From Kitasatospora arboriphila (GTDB lineage Bacteria > Actinomycetota > Actinomycetes > Mycobacteriales > Mycobacteriaceae): a DNA stretch of 64,000 nucleotides. Below the pieces are notes generated by a model. That model ran no database searches. It saw nothing but the letters and a program-made list of their open reading frames with translations, and was not told the origin of the DNA. A program made the position numbers and the translations under genes. Where the stretch lies: the NCBI RefSeq assembly GCF_000717275.1, contig NZ_JNYV01000001.1:62001-126000 (forward strand), in the 5' to 3' direction. Of this stretch, positions 9,076 to 17,591 are shown one piece after another (positions within the stretch are counted from its first letter, which is position 1; the number at the start of each line of letters is the position of its first letter).

Positions 9076-9480
9076 GTGACCGACAAGCAGACTCCCGACG
9101 ATCTGCGTTACACCACCGAGCACGAGTGGGTGAAAAAGGTGTCCGACACGACCGTTCGGGTCGGGATCACCGATTACGCGCAGGACCAGCTCGGCGACGT
9201 TGTCTTCGTTCAGCTGCCCGCGGTGGATGACGAGGTGGTCGTGGGGGAGTCGTTCGCCGAGGTCGAGTCGACGAAGAGCGTGTCGGACATCTTCGGTCCG
9301 CTCGCCGGAGTCGTGACCAACGTGAACGACCGGCTTGAAGCAAGTCCTGACCTGGTCAACTCCGAGCCCTACGGCATGGGCTGGTTGGTGGAGATCAAGG
9401 TCGGTGACGACGCAGATCTCGACGCCGTGTTGGGTGAGATGCTCGATGCGTCCGGATATCGCGAAGTCACTGCCGGATAG
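9076..9480 (+). CDS. gcvH: Glycine cleavage system H protein
   Basis: GcvH carries the aminomethyl group on a lipoyl arm between the P, T and L proteins of glycine cleavage. The 134-residue protein has the lipoylation site ESTKSVSDI with the modified lysine at position 67, flanked by GESFAEVE, and the N-terminal TEHEWVK motif. Length is normal. GTG at 9076 follows CCGGAAGGCG. A small ACCCG-GTGA-CGGGT hairpin lies just after the stop (9485-9498). Its partner gcvP is 3.2 kb downstream under its own riboswitch; gcvT is not in this window. Confidence 0.97.
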   Translation: MTDKQTPDDLRYTTEHEWVKKVSDTTVRVGITDYAQDQLGDVVFVQLPAVDDEVVVGESFAEVESTKSVSDIFGPLAGVVTNVNDRLEASPDLVNSEPYGMGWLVEIKVGDDADLDAVLGEMLDASGYREVTAG

Positions 9481-9687
9481 GGCAACCCGGTGACGGGTCG
9501 GTTTGGGAACTGTATGCAGCAGCTTTATGCATCTGCGGCCGATGGCAGGGTACGGTCTAGGTCACGGGTAATTCCCCAAACCACTTGATGAGGACGAATC
9601 CGGCGTGTGAGCGATCGACCGCCGAAATGCCGTGGAACGACTTGGCCCCTTCCGGGCCGCGGGGACAATTACGAAGAAGGAGAATTG

Positions 9688-10146
9688 GTGAGCGACAACG
9701 AGAAGGACATCGAGGCTCCGGTGGAGACCACTTCGGTCTTCCGGGCCGATTTCATCAAAGAGATGGAGTCGACCGGAGGATCCGCCACCGTGTCGGCCGA
9801 CAGCGGCGTCGAGCGGCTCTCTGCAGGCACCGCGCTGCTCGTCGTCAAACGCGGCCCCAACGCCGGTTCTCGTTTTCTGCTCGACCAGGCCACCACATCG
9901 GCCGGTCGGCATCCCGACAGCGACATCTTCCTCGACGACGTGACGGTCAGTCGCCGTCACGCTGAGTTCCGCTTGGGCGACAACGACTTCCAGGTGGTGG
10001 ATGTGGGCAGCCTCAACGGCACCTATGTCAACCGCGAGCCGGTCGATTCCGCCGTTCTCGCCAACGGCGACGAGGTGCAGATCGGCAAGTTCCGTCTCGT
10101 CTTCCTGACCGGCCCCAGTGGTGACGAAGGTTCCTCGAACGCGTGA
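9688..10146 (+). CDS. garA: FHA-domain switch protein GarA
   Basis: GarA (OdhI in corynebacteria) binds and restrains 2-oxoglutarate dehydrogenase and glutamate dehydrogenase and stimulates glutamate synthase, depending on phosphorylation by PknB or PknG. Seen here: the ETTSVFRADF phosphorylation motif with threonines 14 and 15, then an FHA domain at about residues 50-140 with GRHPDSDI (73-80), SRRH (88-91) and SLNGTYVN (108-115). GTG at 9688 is chosen because AAGGAG lies just upstream; it gives 152 residues, close to the mycobacterial protein. The stop overlaps the next start by four bases (GTGA), so the two genes are probably co-translated. Confidence 0.96.
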   Translation: MSDNEKDIEAPVETTSVFRADFIKEMESTGGSATVSADSGVERLSAGTALLVVKRGPNAGSRFLLDQATTSAGRHPDSDIFLDDVTVSRRHAEFRLGDNDFQVVDVGSLNGTYVNREPVDSAVLANGDEVQIGKFRLVFLTGPSGDEGSSNA

Positions 10147-10871
10147 CCTCTCCGTCGGCGGGGCAGCAATCTGAAGGATCGATGTCAATCGGCTCGGTCC
10201 TCGATCAGCTGCGCGGCGAATTCCCGGATGTCACCATCTCGAAGATCCGGTTTCTCGAGTCTGAAGGTCTGATCACACCCGAGCGGTCACCATCGGGCTA
10301 CCGACGATTCAGTCGCGCGGACTGCGGGCGGTTGCGGTTCGTGCTGACTGCTCAGCGCGATCGTTACCTCCCACTCAAGGTGATCAAAGAACAACTCGAC
10401 GAGATCGATCGTGGCGCTCAGTCCGATACCCAGGCTGGGCCCCGATTGCTGTCTTCCGCGAAGAACTGGGTGGCGCCGGCCACCGACTTCTCGCAGGGTG
10501 GGGGTGGCCGGCTCAGCCGTGACACCCTCCTCGAGCGCACCGGGGTCGACTCGGCGTTTGTCACCGAACTGTGCGACAACGGTCTGCTCGTGCCGGGTCC
10601 TCGCGGTTTCTTCGATGAGGATGCGGTAAGGCTGGTCGCTGCAGCTGCAGCCCTGGCGAACTTCGGTCTTCAGGCGCGGCATCTGCGGGCATTCAAGGTC
10701 TCGGCGGAACGCGAAGCGGGTCTGGTCGCGCAGATCGCCGGACCCATCGCCAAGGGCAAGGGCACCGGGGCCCGCGACCGGGCCGAGGAGATGGTGCGAG
10801 AGATCGCCGCCCTGTCGGTGACCCTGCACACCCAGTTGGTCAAGCAGGCCGTCCGCGAAGTGCTCGACTGA
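10143..10871 (+). CDS. ftsR: MerR-family regulator FtsR
   Basis: This is the Rv1828 orthologue; in Corynebacterium glutamicum the protein (FtsR) activates ftsZ and affects cell division. The winged helix occupies about residues 13-80, with TISKIRFLESEGLITP and SGYRRFSRAD, the standard MerR recognition helix and wing. A second, atypical C-terminal region (about 120-242) is rich in alanine and charged helices, as in the mycobacterial protein. The GTG start overlaps the garA stop by four bases. Length 242 residues. No metal-binding cysteines of the classic MerR effector type are present. Confidence 0.9.
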   Translation: MTSPSAGQQSEGSMSIGSVLDQLRGEFPDVTISKIRFLESEGLITPERSPSGYRRFSRADCGRLRFVLTAQRDRYLPLKVIKEQLDEIDRGAQSDTQAGPRLLSSAKNWVAPATDFSQGGGGRLSRDTLLERTGVDSAFVTELCDNGLLVPGPRGFFDEDAVRLVAAAAALANFGLQARHLRAFKVSAEREAGLVAQIAGPIAKGKGTGARDRAEEMVREIAALSVTLHTQLVKQAVREVLD

Positions 10872-10969
10872 GCCACTCTTGGCTTTCTCGGTCGTCGCAC
10901 GGCCTCACTTGCCATAGGATTGATGGCGGTGCAGCATTCGCCCACACAAGCGTTGGGAGGGCCGATCGC

Positions 10970-11485
10970 ATGAGTGAAATGCGCGTTGTAGGTATCCGGG
11001 TCGAACCGCCGCAGAGCCAGCCGGTCCTGCTCCTGCAGGAGACCAGTGGTGAGCGCTTCCTGCCCATCTGGATCGGGCAGAGCGAAGCGGCCTCGATTGC
11101 CTTGCGGCAGAAGGGCATCGAGCCGCCCCGACCGCTGACGCACGACTTGATCGTCAACCTGATCAATGCGCTCGGTCATGAACTCGTAGAAGTCCGCATC
11201 GTCGACATGCAAGAGGGCACCTTCTACGCAGACCTGGTGTTCGCCGGGGATCTGCGCATCTCTGCCCGCCCATCCGATTCCATCGCGATCGCGATGCGGG
11301 CAGAGGTGCCGATCTACGCCGAGGAGTCCGTACTCGCCGAAGCCGGGTTGTTGATGCCCGATGACGACAGCGACGACGCCGACGACGAATCGGCTGGCGA
11401 GGTCAAAGAGGACGAGGTGGAGAAGTTCAAGGAGTTCCTCGACTCGGTGTCTCCGGACGACTTCAAAGCCACCGGAGGCGCGTGA
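10970..11485 (+). CDS. DUF151/bifunctional nuclease family protein
   Basis: A 171-residue protein of the family often labelled bifunctional nuclease. Family motifs are visible: the opening MRVVGIRVEPPQSQPVLLLQ, FLPIWIGQSEAASIAL near residue 40, PLTHDLIVNLI, and the conserved RPSDSIAIAMRAEVPIYAEE. The acidic tail (DDDSDDADDE) is like that of mycobacterial Rv1829. ATG at 10970 has a GGGAGG site. It lies between two MerR regulators in the same order as in M. tuberculosis. A nuclease activity has been claimed for plant and Thermotoga relatives; the role here is unproven. Confidence 0.88.
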   Translation: MSEMRVVGIRVEPPQSQPVLLLQETSGERFLPIWIGQSEAASIALRQKGIEPPRPLTHDLIVNLINALGHELVEVRIVDMQEGTFYADLVFAGDLRISARPSDSIAIAMRAEVPIYAEESVLAEAGLLMPDDDSDDADDESAGEVKEDEVEKFKEFLDSVSPDDFKATGGA

Positions 11486-11674
11486 TCCTTCCGTTCGGAC
11501 GGTGATGCAGTCGGCCTGGATCACAGAACGGAAACCGTGGGGTCACGAATCGTCTAAAGCTCGAGTTTAGGTTCAGGGTTAGGGCGAGTCGCGTTGATCG
11601 GCGCCCCTCCTGGACCTACGGTCATTCCCAGGCCGTGAAATTGCGGTGATGTGATTTTGACCAGTCAGAGCGCG

Positions 11675-11680
11675 TAAACT
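11675..11680 (+). promoter_or_regulatory. Candidate -10 element (TAAACT) for the second MerR gene
   Basis: TAAACT fits the actinobacterial -10 consensus TANNNT and lies 64 bases before the GTG of the MerR gene. A TTGACC element is upstream but only 12 bases away, so the -35 element is unclear. The rest of the 258-base gap between the DUF151 and MerR genes shows nothing else that I recognise. Confidence 0.4.
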
Positions 11681-11743
11681 TGGGCCCGTCGGCGCCAAGA
11701 CGTCGCTCGGACGGTCACCGACAGAGCACGCGAGGAGATCCCA

Positions 11744-12370
<627 letters not shown>

Positions 12371-12407
12371 ATCTTCGCCCCTCCGGCAATGTCTCCCGGC
12401 GTCGGTC

Positions 12408-12413
12408 TAGACT
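12408..12413 (+). promoter_or_regulatory. Candidate -10 element (TAGACT) for the gcvP transcript
   Basis: TAGACT is a strong match to the actinobacterial -10 box, with a start point expected near 12420, just before the riboswitch. No convincing -35 is visible, which is normal for this phylum. Confidence 0.5.
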
Positions 12414-12431
12414 GAACCCGCGTCGCAGCGA

Positions 12432-12606
12432 CCCGGGAGAGCGTCACAGCAGTGTGACCGCCGAAGGAGCAATACCTCTCCGTCAAACTCTCAGGCACCC
12501 AGGACCGTGTCGTCGTCGGCGTCTCTGGAGAGTGGCGGCATCAGCCGTCCGCCCATGGTGAAAGGCCGCATCTTGCGGCTGAATCTCTCAGGCGTCCACC
12601 GGTCCC
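12432..12606 (+). promoter_or_regulatory. Tandem glycine riboswitch
   Basis: Two glycine-binding aptamers lie in tandem in the gcvP leader. The first has GGGAGAG (12435-12441), the conserved core GCCGAAGGAGCAA (12460-12472) and CTCTCAGGCA (12488-12497). The second has CTGGAGAG (12525-12532) and CTCTCAGGCG (12585-12594), with a more divergent middle. Repeated GGAGAG...CTCTCAGG pairs are the hallmark of this RNA. It ends about 100 bases before the gcvP start and, from known cases, should raise gcvP expression when glycine is abundant. No clear terminator stem with a T run follows, so control of translation start is as likely as control of termination. Confidence 0.93.
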
Positions 12607-12705
12607 TCGGGCAGTGTGGATAGGACAGAGGGGGAGGACCGGCGTCCGGCTTCGGTCGGCACAACCTGTGGTCGCCCCATCGGTGACCGCTGCGGAGGTC
12701 CCACC

Positions 12706-15537
12706 ATGACCGGCTCTTCTTTCACTCATCGCCACATCGGTCCTGACGACAGCGAACTCGGCCGAATCCTCTCGCTCATCGGCGCCGACTCGCTCGACGA
12801 CCTGGCCCGGCAAGTGGTGCCAGCAGGCATTCTCGACGGCCCGCAGGACAACGGTCTCGAGGCACTGCCGCCTGCGGCATCCGAACACGAAGTGCTCGCC
12901 GAACTCGCCGCACTCGCAGCCGAGAACACCGTCGCGACGTCGATGATCGGCCTCGGCTACTACGACACCCTCACCCCGCCTGTCCTTGTCCGCAACATCC
13001 TCGAGAACCCGGCGTGGTACACCGCCTACACCCCTTACCAGCCCGAGATCAGTCAAGGCCGGCTCGAAGCCCTGCTCAACTTCCAGACGATGGTGTCGGA
13101 CCTGACCGGCATGGAGGTGGCCAATGCGTCGATGCTCGACGAATCGACTGCGGCCGCCGAGGCCATGACCCTGCTGCGCCGGGCCGGCAAGAGCAAGTCA
13201 CCGCGGTTTGTCGTCGACAGCGACGTCTTCCCGCAGACGGCAGCGGTGATCGCCACCCGCGCCGAACCGCTGGGGATCGAGATCGTCACCACCGACCTCT
13301 CGCAAGGACTCCCCGACGGAGACTTCTTCGGCGTCCTCCTGCAGACCCCGGCAGCGTCAGGCCGCGTCATCGACTGCACGCCACTCATCGAGGCTGCACA
13401 TGAGCGCGGTGCGCTGGTCGCCGTCGGCGCCGACCTGCTGGCCCTCACGTTGATCGCTGCGCCCGGCGAGCTGGGCGCCGACGTGTGTTTCGGAACCACC
13501 CAACGTTTCGGGGTGCCCATGGGCTTCGGTGGACCCCATGCCGGTTACCTGGCAGTCCACGCCAAACACGCCCGGCAGTTGCCGGGTCGCCTCGTCGGTG
13601 TCTCGAAGGACGCCGACGGCAACCTCGCCTACCGGTTGTCGCTGCAGACCCGTGAGCAGCACATCCGGCGAGAGAAGGCGACCAGCAACATCTGCACCGC
13701 GCAGGTGCTGCTCGCGATCATCGCCGCGATGTACGCCAGCTACCACGGCGCGGCCGGGCTCCGCGCCATCGCGAGCCGGGTGCATGGGCATGCCCGCACA
13801 CTTGCGGCGGCGTTGCGGTCCGGTGGTGTCGAGGTGGTGCACGACAACTTCTTCGACACCGTGCTGACCTCCGTGCCGGGACGGGCCGCCGGCGTCGTCG
13901 CCGCAGCGAAGGAACGTGGCATCAACCTCCGACTGGTGGACGACGACCATGTCGCGATCGCCTGCGATGAGGCCACCACCGCGGACCACGTGTCCGCGGT
14001 CCGCGACGCGTTTGGGGTCGACGCCTCGAACGCCGCCAAGGACTGGCCTGAGATCGACAGCCGCACAAGCGAATACCTGACCCATCCAGCGTTCAACAGG
14101 TACCGCACCGAAACCGCGATGATGCGGTACCTGCGGAGTCTTGCCGACAAAGACATCGCACTGGATCGGAGCATCATCCCACTCGGCTCATGCACGATGA
14201 AGTTGAATGCCGCCGCCGAGATGGAAGCCATCACCTGGCCGACCATCTCCCGGCTGCATCCCTTTGCTCCGGCAGGCGACGTACCCGGCATGCGCAAGAT
14301 CATCGCTTCGCTCGAGGACTGGCTCGTCGCGATCACCGGTTACGACCGGGTCAGCGTCCAGCCCAACGCGGGCTCACAGGGCGAATATGCCGGGCTGTTG
14401 GCCATCCGCGAATACCACCGCAGCCGTGGTGACTTGAACCGCACGGTCTGCCTCATCCCGTCGAGTGCCCACGGGACCAACGCAGCATCCGCGGTCATGG
14501 CGGGCATGCGGGTGGTCGTGGTGTCCTGCCGTGACAACGGCGACGTGGATGTCGACGACCTACGCGCCAAGGTGGACGCCAACGCCGCCGATCTGGCAGC
14601 GATCATGCTCACCTATCCCTCGACCCACGGTGTCTTCGAGGACGAGGTCGGTGACATCTGCGCCGCGGTGCACGACGCAGGCGGCCAGGTCTACGTCGAC
14701 GGCGCCAATCTCAACGCACTGGTGGGAGTGGCTCGCCCGGGGCGCTTCGGTGGAGACGTCAGCCACCTGAACCTGCACAAGACGTTCTGCATCCCGCACG
14801 GCGGCGGCGGTCCCGGCGTCGGCCCGATCGGAGTGCGAGAGCACCTCGCGCCGTTCCTGCCGGGACATCCACTAGCTGATGAGCTGCCTGGCAATCTCAC
14901 CATCTCGGGTGCGCCCTACGGCTCGGCGTCGATCCTGCCGATCACCTACGCATACATCCGGATGATGGGAGCCGAGGGCTTGCGGGAGGCAACGCTCACG
15001 GCGATCGCCTCCGCCAACTACATTGCTGCCCGGCTGAACGACTCGTACCCCGTGCTGTACACCGGCGCGGGCAACCGGGTGGCGCACGAGTGCATCATCG
15101 ATCTGCGACCGATCACCAAGAGCACCGGCGTGACAGTGGACGACGTCGCAAAACGACTGGCCGATTACGGTTTCCACGCTCCGACGATGAGTTTCCCGGT
15201 CGCCGGAACGCTGATGATCGAGCCCACCGAGAGCGAGAACCTCGACGAGATCGAGGCATTCTGCGACGCGATGATCTCGATTCGCGCAGAGATCGACAAA
15301 GTGGCGGACGGTCAGTGGCCGGCCGACGACAACCCACTGCAAGGTGCCCCGCACACCGCCGAGTGTCTCGTCGGGGAGTGGGCGCACAGCTATGACCGAC
15401 TGGTCGCCGTGTACCCGAACGGACTGCCGTCGGCGGGTGCCCGACCGAAGGTGTGGCCCGCGGTGCGGCGTATCGACGGCGCGTTCGGCGACCGCAATCT
15501 GGTCTGCAGTTGCCCGCCGATCGAGGCGTTCGCCTGA
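12706..15537 (+). CDS. gcvP: Glycine dehydrogenase (decarboxylating), P protein
   Basis: GcvP is the pyridoxal-phosphate enzyme that decarboxylates glycine and hands the aminomethyl group to lipoyl-GcvH. At 943 residues it is the full-length fused form, with both the alpha-like half and the beta-like half. The PLP lysine lies in [18 protein letters not shown] in the C-terminal half, followed by PGVGPIGV. The N-terminal [13 protein letters not shown] is typical. ATG at 12706 is chosen because of the GGAGGT site and the family N-terminus; a longer frame from 12616 would extend into the riboswitch region. Expression is set by the tandem glycine riboswitch just upstream. Confidence 0.98.
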   Translation: MTGSSFTHRHIGPDDSELGRILSLIGADSLDDLARQVVPAGILDGPQDNGLEALPPAASEHEVLAELAALAAENTVATSMIGLGYYDTLTPPVLVRNILENPAWYTAYTPYQPEISQGRLEALLNFQTMVSDLTGMEVANASMLDESTAAAEAMTLLRRAGKSKSPRFVVDSDVFPQTAAVIATRAEPLGIEIVTTDLSQGLPDGDFFGVLLQTPAASGRVIDCTPLIEAAHERGALVAVGADLLALTLIAAPGELGADVCFGTTQRFGVPMGFGGPHAGYLAVHAKHARQLPGRLVGVSKDADGNLAYRLSLQTREQHIRREKATSNICTAQVLLAIIAAMYASYHGAAGLRAIASRVHGHARTLAAALRSGGVEVVHDNFFDTVLTSVPGRAAGVVAAAKERGINLRLVDDDHVAIACDEATTADHVSAVRDAFGVDASNAAKDWPEIDSRTSEYLTHPAFNRYRTETAMMRYLRSLADKDIALDRSIIPLGSCTMKLNAAAEMEAITWPTISRLHPFAPAGDVPGMRKIIASLEDWLVAITGYDRVSVQPNAGSQGEYAGLLAIREYHRSRGDLNRTVCLIPSSAHGTNAASAVMAGMRVVVVSCRDNGDVDVDDLRAKVDANAADLAAIMLTYPSTHGVFEDEVGDICAAVHDAGGQVYVDGANLNALVGVARPGRFGGDVSHLNLHKTFCIPHGGGGPGVGPIGVREHLAPFLPGHPLADELPGNLTISGAPYGSASILPITYAYIRMMGAEGLREATLTAIASANYIAARLNDSYPVLYTGAGNRVAHECIIDLRPITKSTGVTVDDVAKRLADYGFHAPTMSFPVAGTLMIEPTESENLDEIEAFCDAMISIRAEIDKVADGQWPADDNPLQGAPHTAECLVGEWAHSYDRLVAVYPNGLPSAGARPKVWPAVRRIDGAFGDRNLVCSCPPIEAFA

Positions 15538-15552
15538 ACCCGGGCGGGTTCA
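15535..15552. terminator. Perfect palindrome holding both convergent stop codons
   Basis: TGAACCC (15535-15541) and GGGTTCA (15546-15552) form a perfect seven-base stem with a GGGC loop. The left arm starts with the gcvP stop codon and the right arm ends with the stop codon of the convergent gene. It could stop transcription from both sides, but no T run follows in either direction. Confidence 0.4.
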
Positions 15553-16728
15553 GCTGCGCCGGGTGAGCACCTCGGTGATCGCGTTCTGTGCCTCGGGCGA
15601 CGGCATCGGCATGGGTGTCGGCGTCACGGGGAACGTCACGGTCGAGGTTGCCGGCGGCAGCTGACCTGCGCCGCGGAAGCCCAGCGAGGTGATGGTCGAG
15701 ATCTGTTCGGGGTCGTGCACGTAGTCGATGAAGGCCCCGACGGCGTCTCGTTGTGCCGCGTCCACCTGATCACCGGTCATCTCGACCACCGGGAAGTCGG
15801 CCATGGGGGTAGGCCCGGACGGGAACAGCGCCACCACAGCAGAGTCGGCGTCGTCCTTGGTGATCGCATACAGCTGCTGTTCGGTGATCGGTACCGCGTG
15901 GATCCTGCCTGTCGCGGGATCGGCCTCCTGCTGCAGGGCCCGCACCCCGCTCTCGGACGATCCCAGATCCGTCGCCGGCGCTGAGGCGAGCATCGCGCCG
16001 AGCGTTGACGAGACAAGCGGGGAGGCAGCGTCTTCCGGAGACAACGGTCCGCTGGGTGTGCGTGACACCTCGGTGGCGATGGCCTGGGCCGCAAGCATCG
16101 TCGCGTCCGATTGCGGGCCTACGGGCATCGCCATCCTGAGTTCACCCCAGCCGCGGAGCCCGAGGTCCTCCATCGCCTTGGCCGAGCGCTGTAGGGTCGG
16201 CAACTCGATCCAGCCGACTTCGCCGTCCATGGCCTCGGCCGCTGCAGCCGGTATCGCCAGGACCACCGGACTGGTCACGAGTGACGACGGGGATCCGTCG
16301 ACCACATCCGGCCGAGCCGCGATGAGTTGTGAACTCCACACCGACGACTGCGGAATCCACGCGGCCGGGAACTGGCCCCGCGACGCGGTGTCCCAGTCCC
16401 CGGTGAGGCCGTCCAGTGTGACCTTGGCATCGCCTGGGCGAACCTCGATCGCGATGCAACGGTCGCGTTCGGTGGGACGCGTCTTGTTGTACTTGTCCGC
16501 GACGGCCTTGAGAGGGACCGCGAGACCGGGGTCGCTCACGATCGACACCGAGAGGTCGCCCTCGACGCAGCGGGCGGCCGCATCCTTGCCCTGTTCGTTG
16601 ATGCGGTCACCCAGCAGAACCCATAGGAATCCGAGCGCGACGACGACTACCACGGCGACAGCCAGTACAAGAAGGCCACGGCTGACACCGCGTCTGCCAC
16701 CGGCCCTGCGATGCTCGCCCACGCACAC
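15550..16728 (-). CDS. Membrane-anchored extracellular solute-binding-like protein
   Basis: A 392-residue protein with one N-terminal hydrophobic helix (about residues 15-40, LLVLAVAVVVVVALGFLW) and an outer domain that resembles bacterial type 2 solute-binding proteins: SVSIVSDPGLAVPLKAVADKYN, WIPQSSVWSSQLI, VLAIPAAAAEAM, and a late GAFIDYVHDPEQ region. There is no lipobox cysteine, so the helix probably stays as an anchor. Related actinobacterial proteins often continue into a von Willebrand A domain; here the chain ends in a proline-rich tail (TPTPMPMPSPE) instead. No transporter genes are adjacent, so a sensing or scaffold role is as likely as uptake. Confidence 0.75.
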   Translation of the reverse strand: MCVGEHRRAGGRRGVSRGLLVLAVAVVVVVALGFLWVLLGDRINEQGKDAAARCVEGDLSVSIVSDPGLAVPLKAVADKYNKTRPTERDRCIAIEVRPGDAKVTLDGLTGDWDTASRGQFPAAWIPQSSVWSSQLIAARPDVVDGSPSSLVTSPVVLAIPAAAAEAMDGEVGWIELPTLQRSAKAMEDLGLRGWGELRMAMPVGPQSDATMLAAQAIATEVSRTPSGPLSPEDAASPLVSSTLGAMLASAPATDLGSSESGVRALQQEADPATGRIHAVPITEQQLYAITKDDADSAVVALFPSGPTPMADFPVVEMTGDQVDAAQRDAVGAFIDYVHDPEQISTITSLGFRGAGQLPPATSTVTFPVTPTPMPMPSPEAQNAITEVLTRRS

Positions 16729-16887
16729 CTCAATCCACGAAGTTCATGTCCACCGCAACCTACAGCTTCGGCGGCCGGCTGCTCACAGCTCCACCGGGTT
16801 TCCGACTGACTTGTGCTGCGCAGTCTATGCGGTGGTATCTGCAGGTGGTGGAGCCGCCCGCGCCGACGGCATCGGCACGAACCCAGG

Positions 16888-17490
16888 TCAGGACAGTGCG
16901 ACGGTGCAGACGATCTTCTTGCGTTCGTCGTAGGTGTAGTAGGTCTCTGTCTCTGCGGGGCAGTCGGTCTCGTCCACGGTGTTGGGCAGGACCGCGAGGA
17001 TGCGTTCGCCGGTGGACCCGGTACAGGGCACCTGGACGGTGCTGTCCGATGCGGTGCCCATCTCGAAGCACTTGCCGACAACCCAGTCGATGTCGAGGCA
17101 GAGCACCCCGGTCGTGGAGCCGTTCAGCTCCTCGTAGTACGTCTGATCGACGTCCGACGGGCAGCTGTTCTCATCGGCGACCTTTGCCACGACGGTGTAG
17201 TGAGAGTCGACGGCACCGCAGGTTGCCGGGGCGATCTTCGCGTCGAGCATCGTGCCGGTGAGGTTCACGCAATCACCGACCTCGGCGTCGATCTCGGTGA
17301 TCTCACCGCTGTCCTCCGATGTGGCGGAGGGGGCCTCGGACGTCTCCGAACGGTCTGCGGTGGACACAACCGCGGAACTGGAAGCAGTTGTGGCCGTGCC
17401 GGTCTCGTCGCTGGTGCAGCCGGCGGCCGAGAAGGTGAGGGCGGCCGCGGCAACGGCGAGCAGGGCGAACTTACGGACGTCAGAAAGCAC
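16888..17490 (-). CDS. LppU-like lipoprotein with two cysteine-paired repeats
   Basis: A 200-residue secreted lipoprotein. The signal peptide ends in the lipobox FSAAGC, with the cysteine expected to carry the lipid. A Ser/Thr-rich linker follows, then two tandem copies of one module. Copy 1 runs from VGDCVNLTG to GVLCLDID and copy 2 from VGKCFEMG to KIVCTVAL. Each has four cysteines in the same order, the third in (N/T)-x-CP followed by TYY, which resembles the LppU/SCO3897 family. GTG at 17490 is the most likely start; its ribosome site is weak. Function unknown. Confidence 0.82.
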   Translation of the reverse strand: MLSDVRKFALLAVAAAALTFSAAGCTSDETGTATTASSSAVVSTADRSETSEAPSATSEDSGEITEIDAEVGDCVNLTGTMLDAKIAPATCGAVDSHYTVVAKVADENSCPSDVDQTYYEELNGSTTGVLCLDIDWVVGKCFEMGTASDSTVQVPCTGSTGERILAVLPNTVDETDCPAETETYYTYDERKKIVCTVALS

Positions 17491-17516
17491 GGGTGCTCGA
17501 CTTTCGGTGAGAAATG

Positions 17517-17551
17517 CCTTGTGGCCCGAGCACAGTGCTTGGGCCACAAGG
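17517..17551 (-). terminator. 35-base near-perfect palindrome, probable glcB terminator
   Basis: CCTTGTGGCCC (17517-17527) and GGGCCACAAGG (17541-17551) are exact inverted repeats. The 13 bases between them contain AGCAC-A-GTGCT, so the whole element folds into a nearly continuous stem. It lies 40 bases after the glcB stop and before the lipoprotein start on the same strand. The T-rich stretch beyond it (CATTTCTC on the minus strand) is short, so an operator site is an alternative reading. Confidence 0.6.
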
Positions 17552-17591
17552 AAATTATCAGACGACGACGCCCTGCGCCGCGATTCGCGGG

